Source of the DNA: Flavobacterium ranwuense
GTDB lineage: Bacteria; Bacteroidota; Bacteroidia; Flavobacteriales; Flavobacteriaceae
Direction: 5' to 3'
DNA: 64,000 bases
NCBI RefSeq assembly: GCF_004349315.1
Contig: NZ_SMLH01000001.1
Coordinates: 434,001-498,000 of the forward strand
The position numbers and the translations under genes are program-made. Positions 44,170 to 53,108 of this stretch are shown here, in pieces (position 1 is the first letter of the stretch; the number at the start of each line of letters is the position of its first letter). The notes beneath the pieces are model-generated. The model saw only the letters and a list, made by a program, of their open reading frames with translations, had not been told where the DNA came from and searched no databases.

Positions 44170-46272
44170 TTATATTTTAAGATCATTTAATAATTGTAAC
44201 ACTTTTTCGTTTTTCTCGTTCGTTTTTAATTCTGAAAGTTGAACTTTAAAAAGATTAAAATTATTCAAATCATTTTGTAAATTTTCAATGGCTAAAATTC
44301 TAACGGCTGCCATTTGACTTTTTAATGACATCGTATATAATTTTGTCAAAGCTTCTTCTTCGATATCTTTTACCTGCACTTTATCTGAATGATGCAAAAT
44401 CAAATTAGAAAACAACAACGAGTTATTATCATTCTTGATATTTTTGACAATAGTCTGAATGATTAAACTGTAATTATCAATACTTTTAATGTTCTCAACA
44501 ATACTGTTTAGAATCAAATTAGCATTATTTTCATCCTTTTCTTTTACATATTTATTGATTTCTTTTTGAGTATTCATCAATAAATTTTCTTCTTTTTTAC
44601 CTTTTTCTTCCCATGCATCTTTCAATCCAACGGTTTTATTAAAGACAATTTTACCTTCTGTTGTATCTTTATCAACATTGAAATAACCCAATCGTTGAAA
44701 CTGGAATTTCTCTCCGGATTGAACCGTTGCCAAACTTGGTTCTACAAATCCTTTTACAATTTGTAACGAACTAGGATTCATGAATTCCAAGAAGTTTTTC
44801 TCTTTATGACTGTCCGGTGCTTCATCGATAAACAAGCGATCGTAAAGGCGAACTTCTGTTTCTAAAGCATGTTTTATAGAAACCCAATGCAAGGTTCCTG
44901 CCACTTTACGTTGACTCGCTTCACTCCCACTTCCGCTTCTGCTGTCTTCATCATATGTTACATGAATTTCAGTGATATTTCCAACGGCATCTTTTATAAC
45001 ACTTTCTCCTTTAATGATATAGGCATTTTTTAGACGTACTTCTCTGCCTAAACTCAATCGGAAAAACTTCGCCGGAGCATCTTCTAAAAAGTCTTCTCTT
45101 TCAATAAATAATTCTTTTGAAAAAGGAACTTTTCTAAATCCGGCACTTTCATCTTCCTGATTGTTTTCAGCTTCCAGCCATTCTTCTTTATCTTCCGGAT
45201 AATTCGTAATCACCAATTTTATCGGATCTAAAACCGCCATAACTCTTAGAGCCGTTTTATTCAAATCTTCGCGCAAGCAAAATTCCAAAAGTGAAAAATC
45301 AATTATATTTTCTCTTTTGGCAACACCAATAATTTCACAAAATTTACGAATAGAATTCGCTGTATATCCTCTCCTTCTCAATCCTGAAATAGTTGGCATT
45401 CTTGGATCATCCCAACCGTTTACAATATTTTCCTGAACCAATTGCAACAGTTTTCGCTTGCTCATTACGGTGTAATTCAAGTTCAAACGCGCAAATTCAT
45501 ATTGATGGGGTTTTACTTTTGAGTCATCATAAATTTGGTCCAAAAACCAGTTGTACAATTCCCGGTGCATCACAAATTCTAGCGTACAGATAGAATGCGA
45601 AATTTGTTCTATATAATCACTTTCGCCATGTGCAAAATCATACATTGGATAGATTTTCCAATCGTTACCCGTTCTGTGATGATGGCGGTGTAAAACACGA
45701 TACATCAATGGATCACGCATCAACATATTAGTCGAAGTCATATCAATTTTGGCACGCAAAACATGGCTTCCTTCCTGAAAATCACCATTTTTCATTCCTT
45801 CGAATAAAGTAATATTTTCTTCAACCGAACGGTTTCTATAAGGTCCATCAACTCCTGGTTGTGTAGGCGTTCCTTTTTGTTCCGCCATTTCTTCTGAAGA
45901 TTGACTGTCAACGTAAGCTTTACCGTTTTTAATCATTTTTACAGCCCAATCGTACAATTGTTGGAAGTAATCCGATGCATACCTTTCTTCGGCCCAATTG
46001 AAGCCCAACCATTGCAAATCTTCTTTTATAGCATCTACATATTCCTGCTCTTCTTTGGCTGGATTTGTATCGTCAAAACGCAAGTTAATTGGCGCATTGT
46101 ACTTTAATCCTAATCCAAAATTCAAGCAAATCGATTTAGCATGACCTATGTGTAAATACCCATTAGGTTCTGGTGGAAAACGGAAACGTAATTTATCTTG
46201 GGGAAAACCTTTTGATAAACTGTCTTCAATGATTTGTTCTATAAAATGGAGTGATTTTTCTTCAGTTGACAT
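44170..46272 (-). CDS. glnS: Glutaminyl-tRNA synthetase with C-terminal extension
   Basis: 700-residue class I synthetase for tRNA-Gln. The HIGH region is PPEPNGYLHIGHAKS (34 on) and the KMSKS-equivalent is VMSKRKLLQLV. The core and the anticodon-binding beta-barrels end near residue 555. About 145 further residues, all helical and Lys/Asn-rich, have no counterpart in the 554-residue E. coli enzyme. Some Bacteroidota GlnS carry a fused YqeY-like domain; I cannot confirm this tail is one. It is transcribed alone. Confidence 0.93.
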   Translation of the reverse strand: MSTEEKSLHFIEQIIEDSLSKGFPQDKLRFRFPPEPNGYLHIGHAKSICLNFGLGLKYNAPINLRFDDTNPAKEEQEYVDAIKEDLQWLGFNWAEERYASDYFQQLYDWAVKMIKNGKAYVDSQSSEEMAEQKGTPTQPGVDGPYRNRSVEENITLFEGMKNGDFQEGSHVLRAKIDMTSTNMLMRDPLMYRVLHRHHHRTGNDWKIYPMYDFAHGESDYIEQISHSICTLEFVMHRELYNWFLDQIYDDSKVKPHQYEFARLNLNYTVMSKRKLLQLVQENIVNGWDDPRMPTISGLRRRGYTANSIRKFCEIIGVAKRENIIDFSLLEFCLREDLNKTALRVMAVLDPIKLVITNYPEDKEEWLEAENNQEDESAGFRKVPFSKELFIEREDFLEDAPAKFFRLSLGREVRLKNAYIIKGESVIKDAVGNITEIHVTYDEDSRSGSGSEASQRKVAGTLHWVSIKHALETEVRLYDRLFIDEAPDSHKEKNFLEFMNPSSLQIVKGFVEPSLATVQSGEKFQFQRLGYFNVDKDTTEGKIVFNKTVGLKDAWEEKGKKEENLLMNTQKEINKYVKEKDENNANLILNSIVENIKSIDNYSLIIQTIVKNIKNDNNSLLFSNLILHHSDKVQVKDIEEEALTKLYTMSLKSQMAAVRILAIENLQNDLNNFNLFKVQLSELKTNEKNEKVLQLLNDLKI

Positions 46273-46290
46273 TTTTTTGTTTTATTTTAG

Positions 46291-46298
46291 CAAAGATA
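46291..46298 (-). promoter_or_regulatory. -7 promoter element for glnS
   Basis: On the minus strand TATCTTTG matches TAnnTTTG exactly, about 19 bases upstream of the glnS ATG. Confidence 0.45.
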
Positions 46299-46304
46299 AA
46301 AAAA

Positions 46305-46390
46305 GTTTAAGGTTTAAGGTTTAAAGTTCTCTAGAAACCTATAAAAAGTTAAAAGACCGTGCCACCAACCTTAAACCTTACACTTTAAAC
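46305..46390. repeat. Low-complexity inverted repeats of GGTTTAA type
   Basis: 46305-46326 holds tandem TTTAAGG heptamers. 46367-46390 holds the same words on the opposite strand (CCTTAAACCTTA). They fill most of the glnS-folB divergent gap. A related run of CTTTTAAACTTT words lies at 46800-46837 after folB. Confidence 0.5.
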
Positions 46391-46400
46391 AAAAATAAAA

Positions 46401-46760
46401 ATGGGAATTATAAAACTTAAAAATATCAGAACCTACTCCTACCACGGTTGTTTAATCGAGGAAGGTAAAATTGGGTCTGATTATTCAGTAAACTTAGAAA
46501 TCAAAACCGATTTAAGAAAATCCAGCATATCAGATGATTTGAAAGATACTGTGGATTATGTGCTTTTAAATAGCATTGTTGAGGAGGAAATGGCTATACG
46601 ATCGAACTTATTAGAGCATGTTGCAAATCGTATCGTAACCCGAATTTTTCGTGAAATTCCTGAAATTTCACGAATTATTTTACAAGTTTCTAAACTAAAT
46701 CCTCCTATTGGTGGTGATGTTGAAGCAGTTACTATAGAAATGGAAGAATATAGAAGTTAA
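46401..46760 (+). CDS. folB: Dihydroneopterin aldolase
   Basis: 119-residue enzyme of folate synthesis that converts dihydroneopterin to 6-hydroxymethyl-dihydropterin. The T-fold signature is seen: IKLKNIRTYSYHGCLIEE with the conserved Tyr-x-His-Gly, the central DTVDYVLLNSIVEEEM and the C-terminal KLNPPIGGDVEAVTIEME. Length is normal. It is a single gene between glnS (divergent) and tRNA-Cys. Confidence 0.93.
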   Translation: MGIIKLKNIRTYSYHGCLIEEGKIGSDYSVNLEIKTDLRKSSISDDLKDTVDYVLLNSIVEEEMAIRSNLLEHVANRIVTRIFREIPEISRIILQVSKLNPPIGGDVEAVTIEMEEYRS

Positions 46761-46840
46761 ATAAGAGATGTTTAAAAAGGGCAAAAAAATATTTTTTGAA
46801 ACTTTTAAACTTTAAGCTTTTAACTTTTAAACTTTTTAAG

Positions 46841-46848
46841 TACTTTTG
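46841..46848 (+). promoter_or_regulatory. -7 promoter element for tRNA-Cys
   Basis: TACTTTTG matches TAnnTTTG exactly, 16 bases before the tRNA 5' end. Confidence 0.5.
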
Positions 46849-46864
46849 CCATCCGTTTAACAAT

Positions 46865-46935
46865 GGCGTCGTGGCCGAGCGGCTAGGCTGGGCTCTGCAA
46901 AAGCTCCTACTCCGGTTCGAATCCGGACGATGCCT
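46865..46935 (+). tRNA. tRNA-Cys (anticodon GCA)
   Basis: A full cloverleaf can be drawn. The acceptor stem GGCGTCG / CGATGCC has one G-T pair, and the D stem is GCC / GGC. The anticodon stem GGGCT / AGCTC has loop CTGCAAA, and the T stem TCCGG / CCGGA has loop TTCGAAT. The discriminator base is T, as expected for tRNA-Cys. CCA is not encoded. It is a 71-base, single-gene unit with promoter and terminator. Confidence 0.95.
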
Positions 46936-46936
46936 C

Positions 46937-46969
46937 TAAAACCTTCAAAGCAATTTGGAGGTTTTTTTT
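46937..46969 (+). terminator. Terminator after tRNA-Cys
   Basis: Stem AAAACCTTCAAA / TTTGGAGGTTTT (one G-T pair) with a 4-base loop and a T-run. Confidence 0.8.
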
Positions 46970-47004
46970 ATGTCAAATTTTTAGAAAAAATTAAGAAAAG
47001 CATA

Positions 47005-47056
47005 GTTCGAATCCAGACAAAACTCTAAAATATTCAAAGTAATTTGGAGGTTTTTT
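47005..47056 (+). repeat. Degenerate second copy of the tRNA-Cys 3' end and terminator
   Basis: GTTCGAATCC, GAC, CTCTAAAA, TTCAAAG and AATTTGGAGGTTTTTT recur in the same order as at 46915-46969, 90 bases downstream, with scattered substitutions and a 2-base deletion. The acceptor strand is destroyed, so it is not a tRNA. It may be an old attachment-site scar or a decayed tandem tRNA copy. Confidence 0.75.
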
Positions 47057-47122
47057 AATCCATTTTATTAAACAAAAAAGCTCTTGTTTACATTTAAAAT
47101 ATTCATACCAAATAAATGATAT

Positions 47123-47953
47123 TTATCTAAGTTCGTATTTCCATTCATTATTTTTTAAATCATATTCAATATGTAAAACCTGAAAATAAGAAACAGGAAT
47201 ATTAGAAATAGGATGTTTTCTAATTTCCCAACTTTTTTTTCGCATAACTAAATCTATTGCATCTTTTTGAAATTCAGTTAGTATTACATTATTATCAATT
47301 TTTATATCAGTTTGTAATCCAAAAATTGAATCGTAAACTGGAATAATTTGTTTTTGAATATTCGCAGACTTTAGAACACCTTTATTATCAATTAATAGAT
47401 ATAATCCGGTATAGTTTTCTATATATTCTTTTTTCTTACCATTCTTAAAAACAGAATCAATACTTGAATTTGAAGTTGAGAAATTAGTTCTAAATTCATT
47501 ATTATAAATAAAATTATCAACCTTTAATAAATTTCCATTATCTAACCATCTTTGATAACCAGAATATAAGGGTTCATTTTGAAGAAGTTGAGAATTTGAA
47601 CAATATTTACTAAAATATAATTCACCAATAGTAGATTTACTAGTATAAACCAACCACTTTTCATTAAGATTAACGCTCCAATCGCAAGAAGTAATTATTT
47701 TTTTATATTTTGATTCAGAACTTAAAATAAAACTTAAATTTTTAGGTTTATCCCCATTCTTGTAATGCTTATAAATTTCGAAAGTAATTTTATAAGTTAA
47801 AGAATCTTTGCTATATTTTTTTGAAGTAACAATCCCCTCGAAAACATAATCAGAAGTAGTAAATTCCTCTACTAATGGTGGCATATTGCAATCACAAGCA
47901 AAACTTTTAGTACAAAATAGAAAAATAATTAAAAGTGAATAACGTGTTTTCAT
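47123..47953 (-). CDS. Exported Cys-rich protein, possible TIMP/NTR-like domain
   Basis: 276-residue exported protein. The signal peptide (about 1-19) ends directly before CDC (Cys20, Cys22), and EEFTTSDYVFEGIV follows. A mature N-terminus of Cys-x-Cys leading into an OB-fold-like beta domain with further cysteines (ITSCDWS, KYCSN) resembles the netrin/TIMP layout seen in some bacterial secreted proteins. The C-terminal part (about 185-276) looks like a separate small domain. The assignment is by pattern only; function unknown. Confidence 0.7.
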   Translation of the reverse strand: MKTRYSLLIIFLFCTKSFACDCNMPPLVEEFTTSDYVFEGIVTSKKYSKDSLTYKITFEIYKHYKNGDKPKNLSFILSSESKYKKIITSCDWSVNLNEKWLVYTSKSTIGELYFSKYCSNSQLLQNEPLYSGYQRWLDNGNLLKVDNFIYNNEFRTNFSTSNSSIDSVFKNGKKKEYIENYTGLYLLIDNKGVLKSANIQKQIIPVYDSIFGLQTDIKIDNNVILTEFQKDAIDLVMRKKSWEIRKHPISNIPVSYFQVLHIEYDLKNNEWKYELR

Positions 47954-47975
47954 ACCAAGTGATTTAATAAATATA

Positions 47976-48653
47976 TTATCTATCTATTTTCTCAAATGCT
48001 TTTTTAACCATTGCTTTTTCTTCCGGAAACCAACCTTGGGTGATTAAAACCATCCCAAAAACCATCATTACAATACTGATTCCTTTCTTAATTTTAAGAA
48101 TATTTACAGGTGTTAGTTTTGTTTTTAATTGCTTGGCTAATAGTATTTTAATACAATCTATAAATAAATAAGAAGCTACTACTGATATAAAAAAAGTTGT
48201 CATTCTAGAGGTTTGCATTTCTAGTTTTGGTCCTACTGAAATAATAATGGCCAACCAAAAACCAAGAACACCTATATTGATAATGTTTAACAGAAATCCT
48301 TTTATGAAAAGGCTTAAATAGTTTTTTTTCACTATTTCCCTGTCAATAATATCCGTATTTATTTTTTCTTCTTTTTTTAATTGTATAAAGGAAATTATAC
48401 CATAAGCTACCATCAATACACCTCCAAAAATAAAAAGTGCCGGTTGATCTTTTAAACTTTGAATCAACCTGTAACTGCCTAAATAAGCAATTCCAATAAA
48501 AACAATATCTCCTAAAACTACGCCTAAATCAAATACTAAAGCAGCTCTAAATCCTTTTATAATACTTGTTTCCAGTAAAATAAAAAAAACAGGACCAATC
48601 ATAAAACTTAAGAAGATTCCCCAAGGAATACCAGATAAAATATCGTTTATCAT
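47976..48653 (-). CDS. LysE family amino-acid exporter
   Basis: 225-residue inner-membrane protein with six hydrophobic helices. The N-terminal GIPWGIFLSFMIGPVFFILLETSIIKGFRAAL carries the LysE/RhtB pattern of small residues and GP. The substrate is not known; family members export amino acids or homoserine lactones. It sits between two exported-protein genes on the minus strand. Confidence 0.85.
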   Translation of the reverse strand: MINDILSGIPWGIFLSFMIGPVFFILLETSIIKGFRAALVFDLGVVLGDIVFIGIAYLGSYRLIQSLKDQPALFIFGGVLMVAYGIISFIQLKKEEKINTDIIDREIVKKNYLSLFIKGFLLNIINIGVLGFWLAIIISVGPKLEMQTSRMTTFFISVVASYLFIDCIKILLAKQLKTKLTPVNILKIKKGISIVMMVFGMVLITQGWFPEEKAMVKKAFEKIDR

Positions 48654-48693
48654 TAAAAATTTAAATTTATTACCAAAAATCTAAACCAAAGTA

Positions 48694-49362
48694 CTAATTT
48701 TTTTCTGAAATAGTACCGCCAATGAAAACTTCCTTGTTAATCTGTTTTGGTTTACCATAGATAAAAATAGAGCCTCCTGCTTTCACTTTTGCATCAACCA
48801 ATGTTGTTGCATGTATTTCAGATTTTCCTCCTGCAGCAACGCTTATTGATGTTTGTGTTGTATGTAAATCCTTTGCTTTTAGAATTCCGCCTGAAGTAAT
48901 AACAACATCTTGATTTGTGGCTTTACCTGAAATATCAATTATTCCTCCAGAATTTGCCTTTACATTAACTTTGTCAACATCTATTTCAATTTTTATCTCT
49001 GCTCCAGATTTTGCATTCAAATCCAACATTGTTTGTTTAAAATCAGCTTCACTTGAAACATAACTTCCCTCGCTTGCACTGATGCTTTCAATATTTTTAA
49101 AATATAATTTCACAATAATGTTGTTCCCTGATAATAGTTTTGGAAAAGGCATTCTGATTTTTAATTCTCCATTTTTATTAACCGTTTCTACTTCATCAGC
49201 TCGGTCTCCCGTTATAACAACTTTGTTTTCTGAAGCTGAAATTAATTTTACATTGATTTTATCAAATACTTTTACTTCATCAAAATCTCCTAAGTTTCTG
49301 GATACCTGAGCATTTGTTATTTGAGTTAACAATACAAAGGCAATAATCACTAATTTTTTCAT
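48694..49362 (-). CDS. Head GIN (DUF2807) domain exported protein
   Basis: 222-residue exported protein. A signal peptide (about 1-19, ending TNAQ) is followed by a right-handed beta-solenoid-like domain of repeated short strands (SAEGSYVSSEADF, AKSGAEIKIEIDVDKVNVKANSGG and similar), the DUF2807 pattern. Members are common in Bacteroidota envelopes; function unknown. It is 6 bases from rnr. Confidence 0.85.
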   Translation of the reverse strand: MKKLVIIAFVLLTQITNAQVSRNLGDFDEVKVFDKINVKLISASENKVVITGDRADEVETVNKNGELKIRMPFPKLLSGNNIIVKLYFKNIESISASEGSYVSSEADFKQTMLDLNAKSGAEIKIEIDVDKVNVKANSGGIIDISGKATNQDVVITSGGILKAKDLHTTQTSISVAAGGKSEIHATTLVDAKVKAGGSIFIYGKPKQINKEVFIGGTISEKN

Positions 49363-49367
49363 TTGTT

Positions 49368-51560
49368 TTATTTTATTGGTTCTTCAATTCTTCTTAAAAA
49401 ATTAAAATCCAGTTGTTTTTTAACTAAATCGGCATTTTTTACTTTAACGTAAATTTCATCTCCTAATTGTAATAATTTACCCGAAGTTGCGCCAGTTAGT
49501 GCATATTGTTTCTCATCAAAAGTGTAATAATCGTCTTTTATATCTCGAATTCTACACATTCCTTCACATTTATTCTCAATAATTTCCACATAAATTCCCC
49601 ATTCTGTCACACCAGAAATTACTCCTAAAAATTCTTGATCCTGATGATCTTGCATGTATTTTACCTGCATGTATTTGATAGAATCTCTTTCCGCATTGGT
49701 TGCTAAACCTTCCATAGTGGAAGAATGAACACATTTGGTTTCATACGTTTCTTCATCGGCTGATTTTCCTCCATCAAGATAATGCTGTAATAATCGGTGC
49801 ACCATTACATCAGGATAACGGCGAATTGGTGATGTAAAATGTGAATAATAATCAAAAGCCAAACCGTAATGTCCTATGTTATCCGTAGAATATTTGGCTT
49901 TACTCATACTTCTAATTGCCAAAGTATCAATTAAATTCTGTTCTTTTTTACCATTTACTTCTTCCATCAAAGCATTCAATGATTTCGAAATATCACCTTT
50001 GTTTCTAAAATCGATTTTGTAACCAAACTTTGCAATTACCGTTTGCATAGCAATTAATTTATCTTCATTTGGCTCATCATGAATTCTGTAAATGAAGGTT
50101 TTCTTTTGTTTTCCAATGTATTCTGCTACTTTTTTATTCGCTAAAAGCATGAATTCTTCAATCAGATGATTGGCATCTTTGGAAACTTTAAAATAAACTC
50201 CTTGAGGCTCTCCTGCTTCATCTAAATTGAATTTTACTTCTACTTTATCAAAAGAAATGGCTCCATCGGCCATTCTTCTTTTTCTGAAAATTTTAGCTAA
50301 TTCATCCATTTTTAGAGTCGCTGAGACAATTTCCTCAGAAACTTGATACGAACTACCGGTTATCGAAATTTCTTCTGGAATAACATCGTCCTTCGTTTCT
50401 ATGATGTATTGCGCTTCCTCGTAAGAAAATCGTTGGTCAGAATAAATTACTGTTCTACCAAACCATTGATTCACTACTTGTGATTTTTCGGTAATTTCAA
50501 ATATAGCCGAAAACGTATATTTTTCTTCGTTAGGTCGTAATGAACAAGCAAAATTTGATAATACTTCCGGTAACATTGGCACTACTCGATCCACTAAATA
50601 AACCGAAGTCGCTCTTTGATACGCTTCATCATCCAGGATTGTTCCTTCTTGAAGATAATGCGAAACATCTGCAATGTGAATACCAATTTCGTAATTTCCA
50701 TTCTCTAATTTTTTAAATGATAAAGCATCATCAAAATCTTTAGCATCTTTTGGATCAATGGTAAAAGTCAACGTATCGCGCATGTCACGTCGTTTAGCAA
50801 TTTCACTTTCTTCTATTGAGGTATCAATTTTTTGTGCAAATGTTTCTACTTCAATAGGAAACTCTGATGGTAATCCATATTCTGCAAGGATAGCATGAAT
50901 CTCTGTATCGTGTTCTCCAGGTTTTCCTAAAACTTTTATTACGGAACCAAAAGGGCTATCGGCTCTGGCTGGCCAATCTTCGATATGAACCAAAACTACA
51001 TCGCCTTGCTCCGCCTCGCCTATTTTATCCTTTGGGATAAAAATATCAGTATACATTTTTGGATTGGCTGTAGAAACAAAAGCAAAATTAGCTTGAATGT
51101 CGATTACACCAACAAAGTCGGTTTTGTTTCTTTCAATCACTTCAATCACTTCACCTTCAGGTCTTTTCCCTTTTCTTCGATTATAAACATACACTTTGAC
51201 AATATCTTTGTCGAAAGCATGATTCAAATTATTGGTAGGAATAAAAACATCTTCTTCCATTTCAGTACAAACAAAATAAGCAGTTTTACGTCCCGTCATG
51301 TCAATTTTACCTTCATAGTAATCCTGACTCACTGCTTTTACTAAATATTTGCCAGGTTCTGATTCTATAATTTTATTTTGCGAAGCCAGAATCTTCAAAT
51401 CTTTTATAATTTGATTTCTGCTTTGGGTATCGTCGAGTTCCAGCTTTGCTCCTATTTGTTTGTAGTTGAATGCTTTATTAGCACTTTGCGATAATATTTT
51501 TAGTATTTTATCAGAGAAATCTTTCTCTTTTTTTATCGGCTTTCTTAATCTTTTACTCAT
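49368..51560 (-). CDS. rnr: Ribonuclease R
   Basis: 730-residue 3'-5' exoribonuclease that degrades structured RNA. N-terminal HTH and cold-shock domains (about 15-225) are followed by the RNB catalytic domain with the four aspartates D269, D275, D277 and D278 in IDPKDAKDFDDA. A C-terminal S1 domain lies at about 640-725. Length is normal. It is the first gene of the leftward run that ends at 47123. Confidence 0.94.
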   Translation of the reverse strand: MSKRLRKPIKKEKDFSDKILKILSQSANKAFNYKQIGAKLELDDTQSRNQIIKDLKILASQNKIIESEPGKYLVKAVSQDYYEGKIDMTGRKTAYFVCTEMEEDVFIPTNNLNHAFDKDIVKVYVYNRRKGKRPEGEVIEVIERNKTDFVGVIDIQANFAFVSTANPKMYTDIFIPKDKIGEAEQGDVVLVHIEDWPARADSPFGSVIKVLGKPGEHDTEIHAILAEYGLPSEFPIEVETFAQKIDTSIEESEIAKRRDMRDTLTFTIDPKDAKDFDDALSFKKLENGNYEIGIHIADVSHYLQEGTILDDEAYQRATSVYLVDRVVPMLPEVLSNFACSLRPNEEKYTFSAIFEITEKSQVVNQWFGRTVIYSDQRFSYEEAQYIIETKDDVIPEEISITGSSYQVSEEIVSATLKMDELAKIFRKRRMADGAISFDKVEVKFNLDEAGEPQGVYFKVSKDANHLIEEFMLLANKKVAEYIGKQKKTFIYRIHDEPNEDKLIAMQTVIAKFGYKIDFRNKGDISKSLNALMEEVNGKKEQNLIDTLAIRSMSKAKYSTDNIGHYGLAFDYYSHFTSPIRRYPDVMVHRLLQHYLDGGKSADEETYETKCVHSSTMEGLATNAERDSIKYMQVKYMQDHQDQEFLGVISGVTEWGIYVEIIENKCEGMCRIRDIKDDYYTFDEKQYALTGATSGKLLQLGDEIYVKVKNADLVKKQLDFNFLRRIEEPIK

Positions 51561-51678
51561 AAATCTGTTCTTAAAAGTCTAAAATTACAAAATACTAAAC
51601 TGTTATCGGTAAAGAGTACACAGTTTTAAAGAAAATATAACTTTAAAGAATAGTTGTATCTTTATAAAAACAATCAAA

Positions 51679-51912
51679 ATGGAAGACTTTCAAACAATTG
51701 CAATTTTTAATTATTCACATGAAATTGTAGTGCTGAAGCATTTATTGGAACAAGAAAAAATTAACTATTTTTTTGAAAACGAAACCTTAGTTTCAGTCGA
51801 TCCATTTGGGAGTTTTGCTTACGGTGGAATCAAGCTAAAAATTCACATCAGTGATTTTGAAAAAGTACAAAAATTTTTAGACGACTTGAATAACAATCTA
51901 ACGATCGTTTAA
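51679..51912 (+). CDS. DUF2007 domain small protein
   Basis: 77-residue protein with the DUF2007 fold: EIVVLKHLLEQEKINYFFENE followed by a Gly-rich turn (FGSFAYGGIKLKIH) and DFEKVQKFLDDL. These are annotated as putative signal-transducing proteins without proven function. It is divergent from rnr and followed by the candidate replication origin. Confidence 0.8.
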   Translation: MEDFQTIAIFNYSHEIVVLKHLLEQEKINYFFENETLVSVDPFGSFAYGGIKLKIHISDFEKVQKFLDDLNNNLTIV

Positions 51913-52657
51913 AACAATATAAGAAGTCTAAAATCTATTTTTTGAATTCTAATTTTTTTGAAAGTTGTCAACATATATTTAAATAAACAAAAAGAAAAAT
52001 TAAATTTAAATTCTTTCTGGGTTGTTATTATAGTGTGTTAATAGTCGCAATAAATTTATTTTAAAACGTGTTGAAACCAAGTTTAAAGATGTTATACGGA
52101 CTTATCAACATAGTTATTTTATACTAAAGTCTTCGTTTTAAAGTCTTTTCTAATTTTAATTAACAATGGTTAATAATCTAAAATGAATTGATTTTGTAGA
52201 TAAGTAATTTTTTAAAATTTGTTGATAAACTACTTTTTAATATTGATAACTATTCTAAAAATTCAACGAACTAAATTTGGATTTCTAATATGGGTTTTGG
52301 ATTACTTATTTTTTGGTTACAACCCAAAAAAACTTCTAATATTCTATCTAAAGTTATGAACATTGTATGTTAATTTAAGGTTAACTGAATATCAGCGAAT
52401 TGCGTTTTACTATTAACAATGTAAATTTTTAACATTTTATATATAAAATACGTATTGATTTATAGCTATTTATAGATTTATTGAGATTGTTGATAACCGC
52501 TAATCAAATAGTAATCTGATAGTTATAAAATCTACTGTTAATTTTATTTTTAATGACTTTTATCAATTGTAATAATCAATTAAAGAAGCGAGATTTAAAT
52601 TCGGCAAAACTAGATTTCTTTATTTAAATTTGCACCACACAACTTAATACATATAAG
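51913..52657. other. Candidate replication origin (oriC), 745-bp gene-free AT-rich region
   Basis: No ORF of interest in either strand. Exact copies of TTATCAACA (a near-consensus DnaA box) occur at 52102-52110, 52220-52228 and 52488-52496. A one-base variant of the classic box, TTATCTACA, lies at 52195-52203, and weaker variants at 51965, 52241 and 52560. Very AT-rich blocks lie between, as needed for unwinding. Genes to the left mostly run leftward and genes to the right mostly rightward, and parS sites lie 16 kb away. Confidence 0.6.
52625..52632 (+). promoter_or_regulatory. -7 promoter element for rpiB
   Basis: TAAATTTG matches TAnnTTTG exactly, 25 bases before the rpiB ATG, at the right edge of the candidate origin. 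Confidence 0.5.
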
Positions 52658-53086
52658 ATGAAAATCTCCATAGGAAACGATCACGCAGGACCAGATTACA
52701 AAAAAGCTATTGTCGAAATGCTTAAAGCAAAAGGACATGAGGTAACTAATTACGGAACGGATTCAGCAGATAGTGTTGATTACCCAGATTTTGGTCATCC
52801 TGTTGCTACTGATGTTGCTGAAGGAATAGCTGATTTTGGAATTGTTATTTGCGGAAGTGGTAACGGAATTTCTATGACAGTAAACAAACAGTCTAAAGTT
52901 CGCGCTGCTTTATGTTGGATGAAAGAAATTGCTGTTTTGGCACGTCAACATAATGATGCGAATATTATTAGTATTCCTGCTCGTTTTACTTCAATTCCAC
53001 AAGCAGTAGAAATGGTAGAGGCTTTCTTAAATACCGAATTTGAAGGTGGAAGACACCAAAATCGTGTAGATAAAATTTCTTGCTAG
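52658..53086 (+). CDS. rpiB: Ribose-5-phosphate isomerase B
   Basis: 142-residue RpiB/LacAB-family enzyme that interconverts ribose 5-phosphate and ribulose 5-phosphate. GNDHAGPDYK at the N-terminus and the active-site CGSGNGISM block are diagnostic, as is NIISIPARF. Length is normal. It is a single-gene unit closed by a long AT-rich hairpin. It is the first gene to the right of the candidate origin. Confidence 0.95.
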   Translation: MKISIGNDHAGPDYKKAIVEMLKAKGHEVTNYGTDSADSVDYPDFGHPVATDVAEGIADFGIVICGSGNGISMTVNKQSKVRAALCWMKEIAVLARQHNDANIISIPARFTSIPQAVEMVEAFLNTEFEGGRHQNRVDKISC

Positions 53087-53108
53087 AAACTTTTAATTGA
53101 CTGAAATT

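Noticed and set aside
46865..47953. Genomic island between tRNA-Cys and rnr
   Set aside because: No integrase, relaxase or phage gene, and the following genes (LysE, GIN, rnr) look resident. Only the decayed repeat remains.
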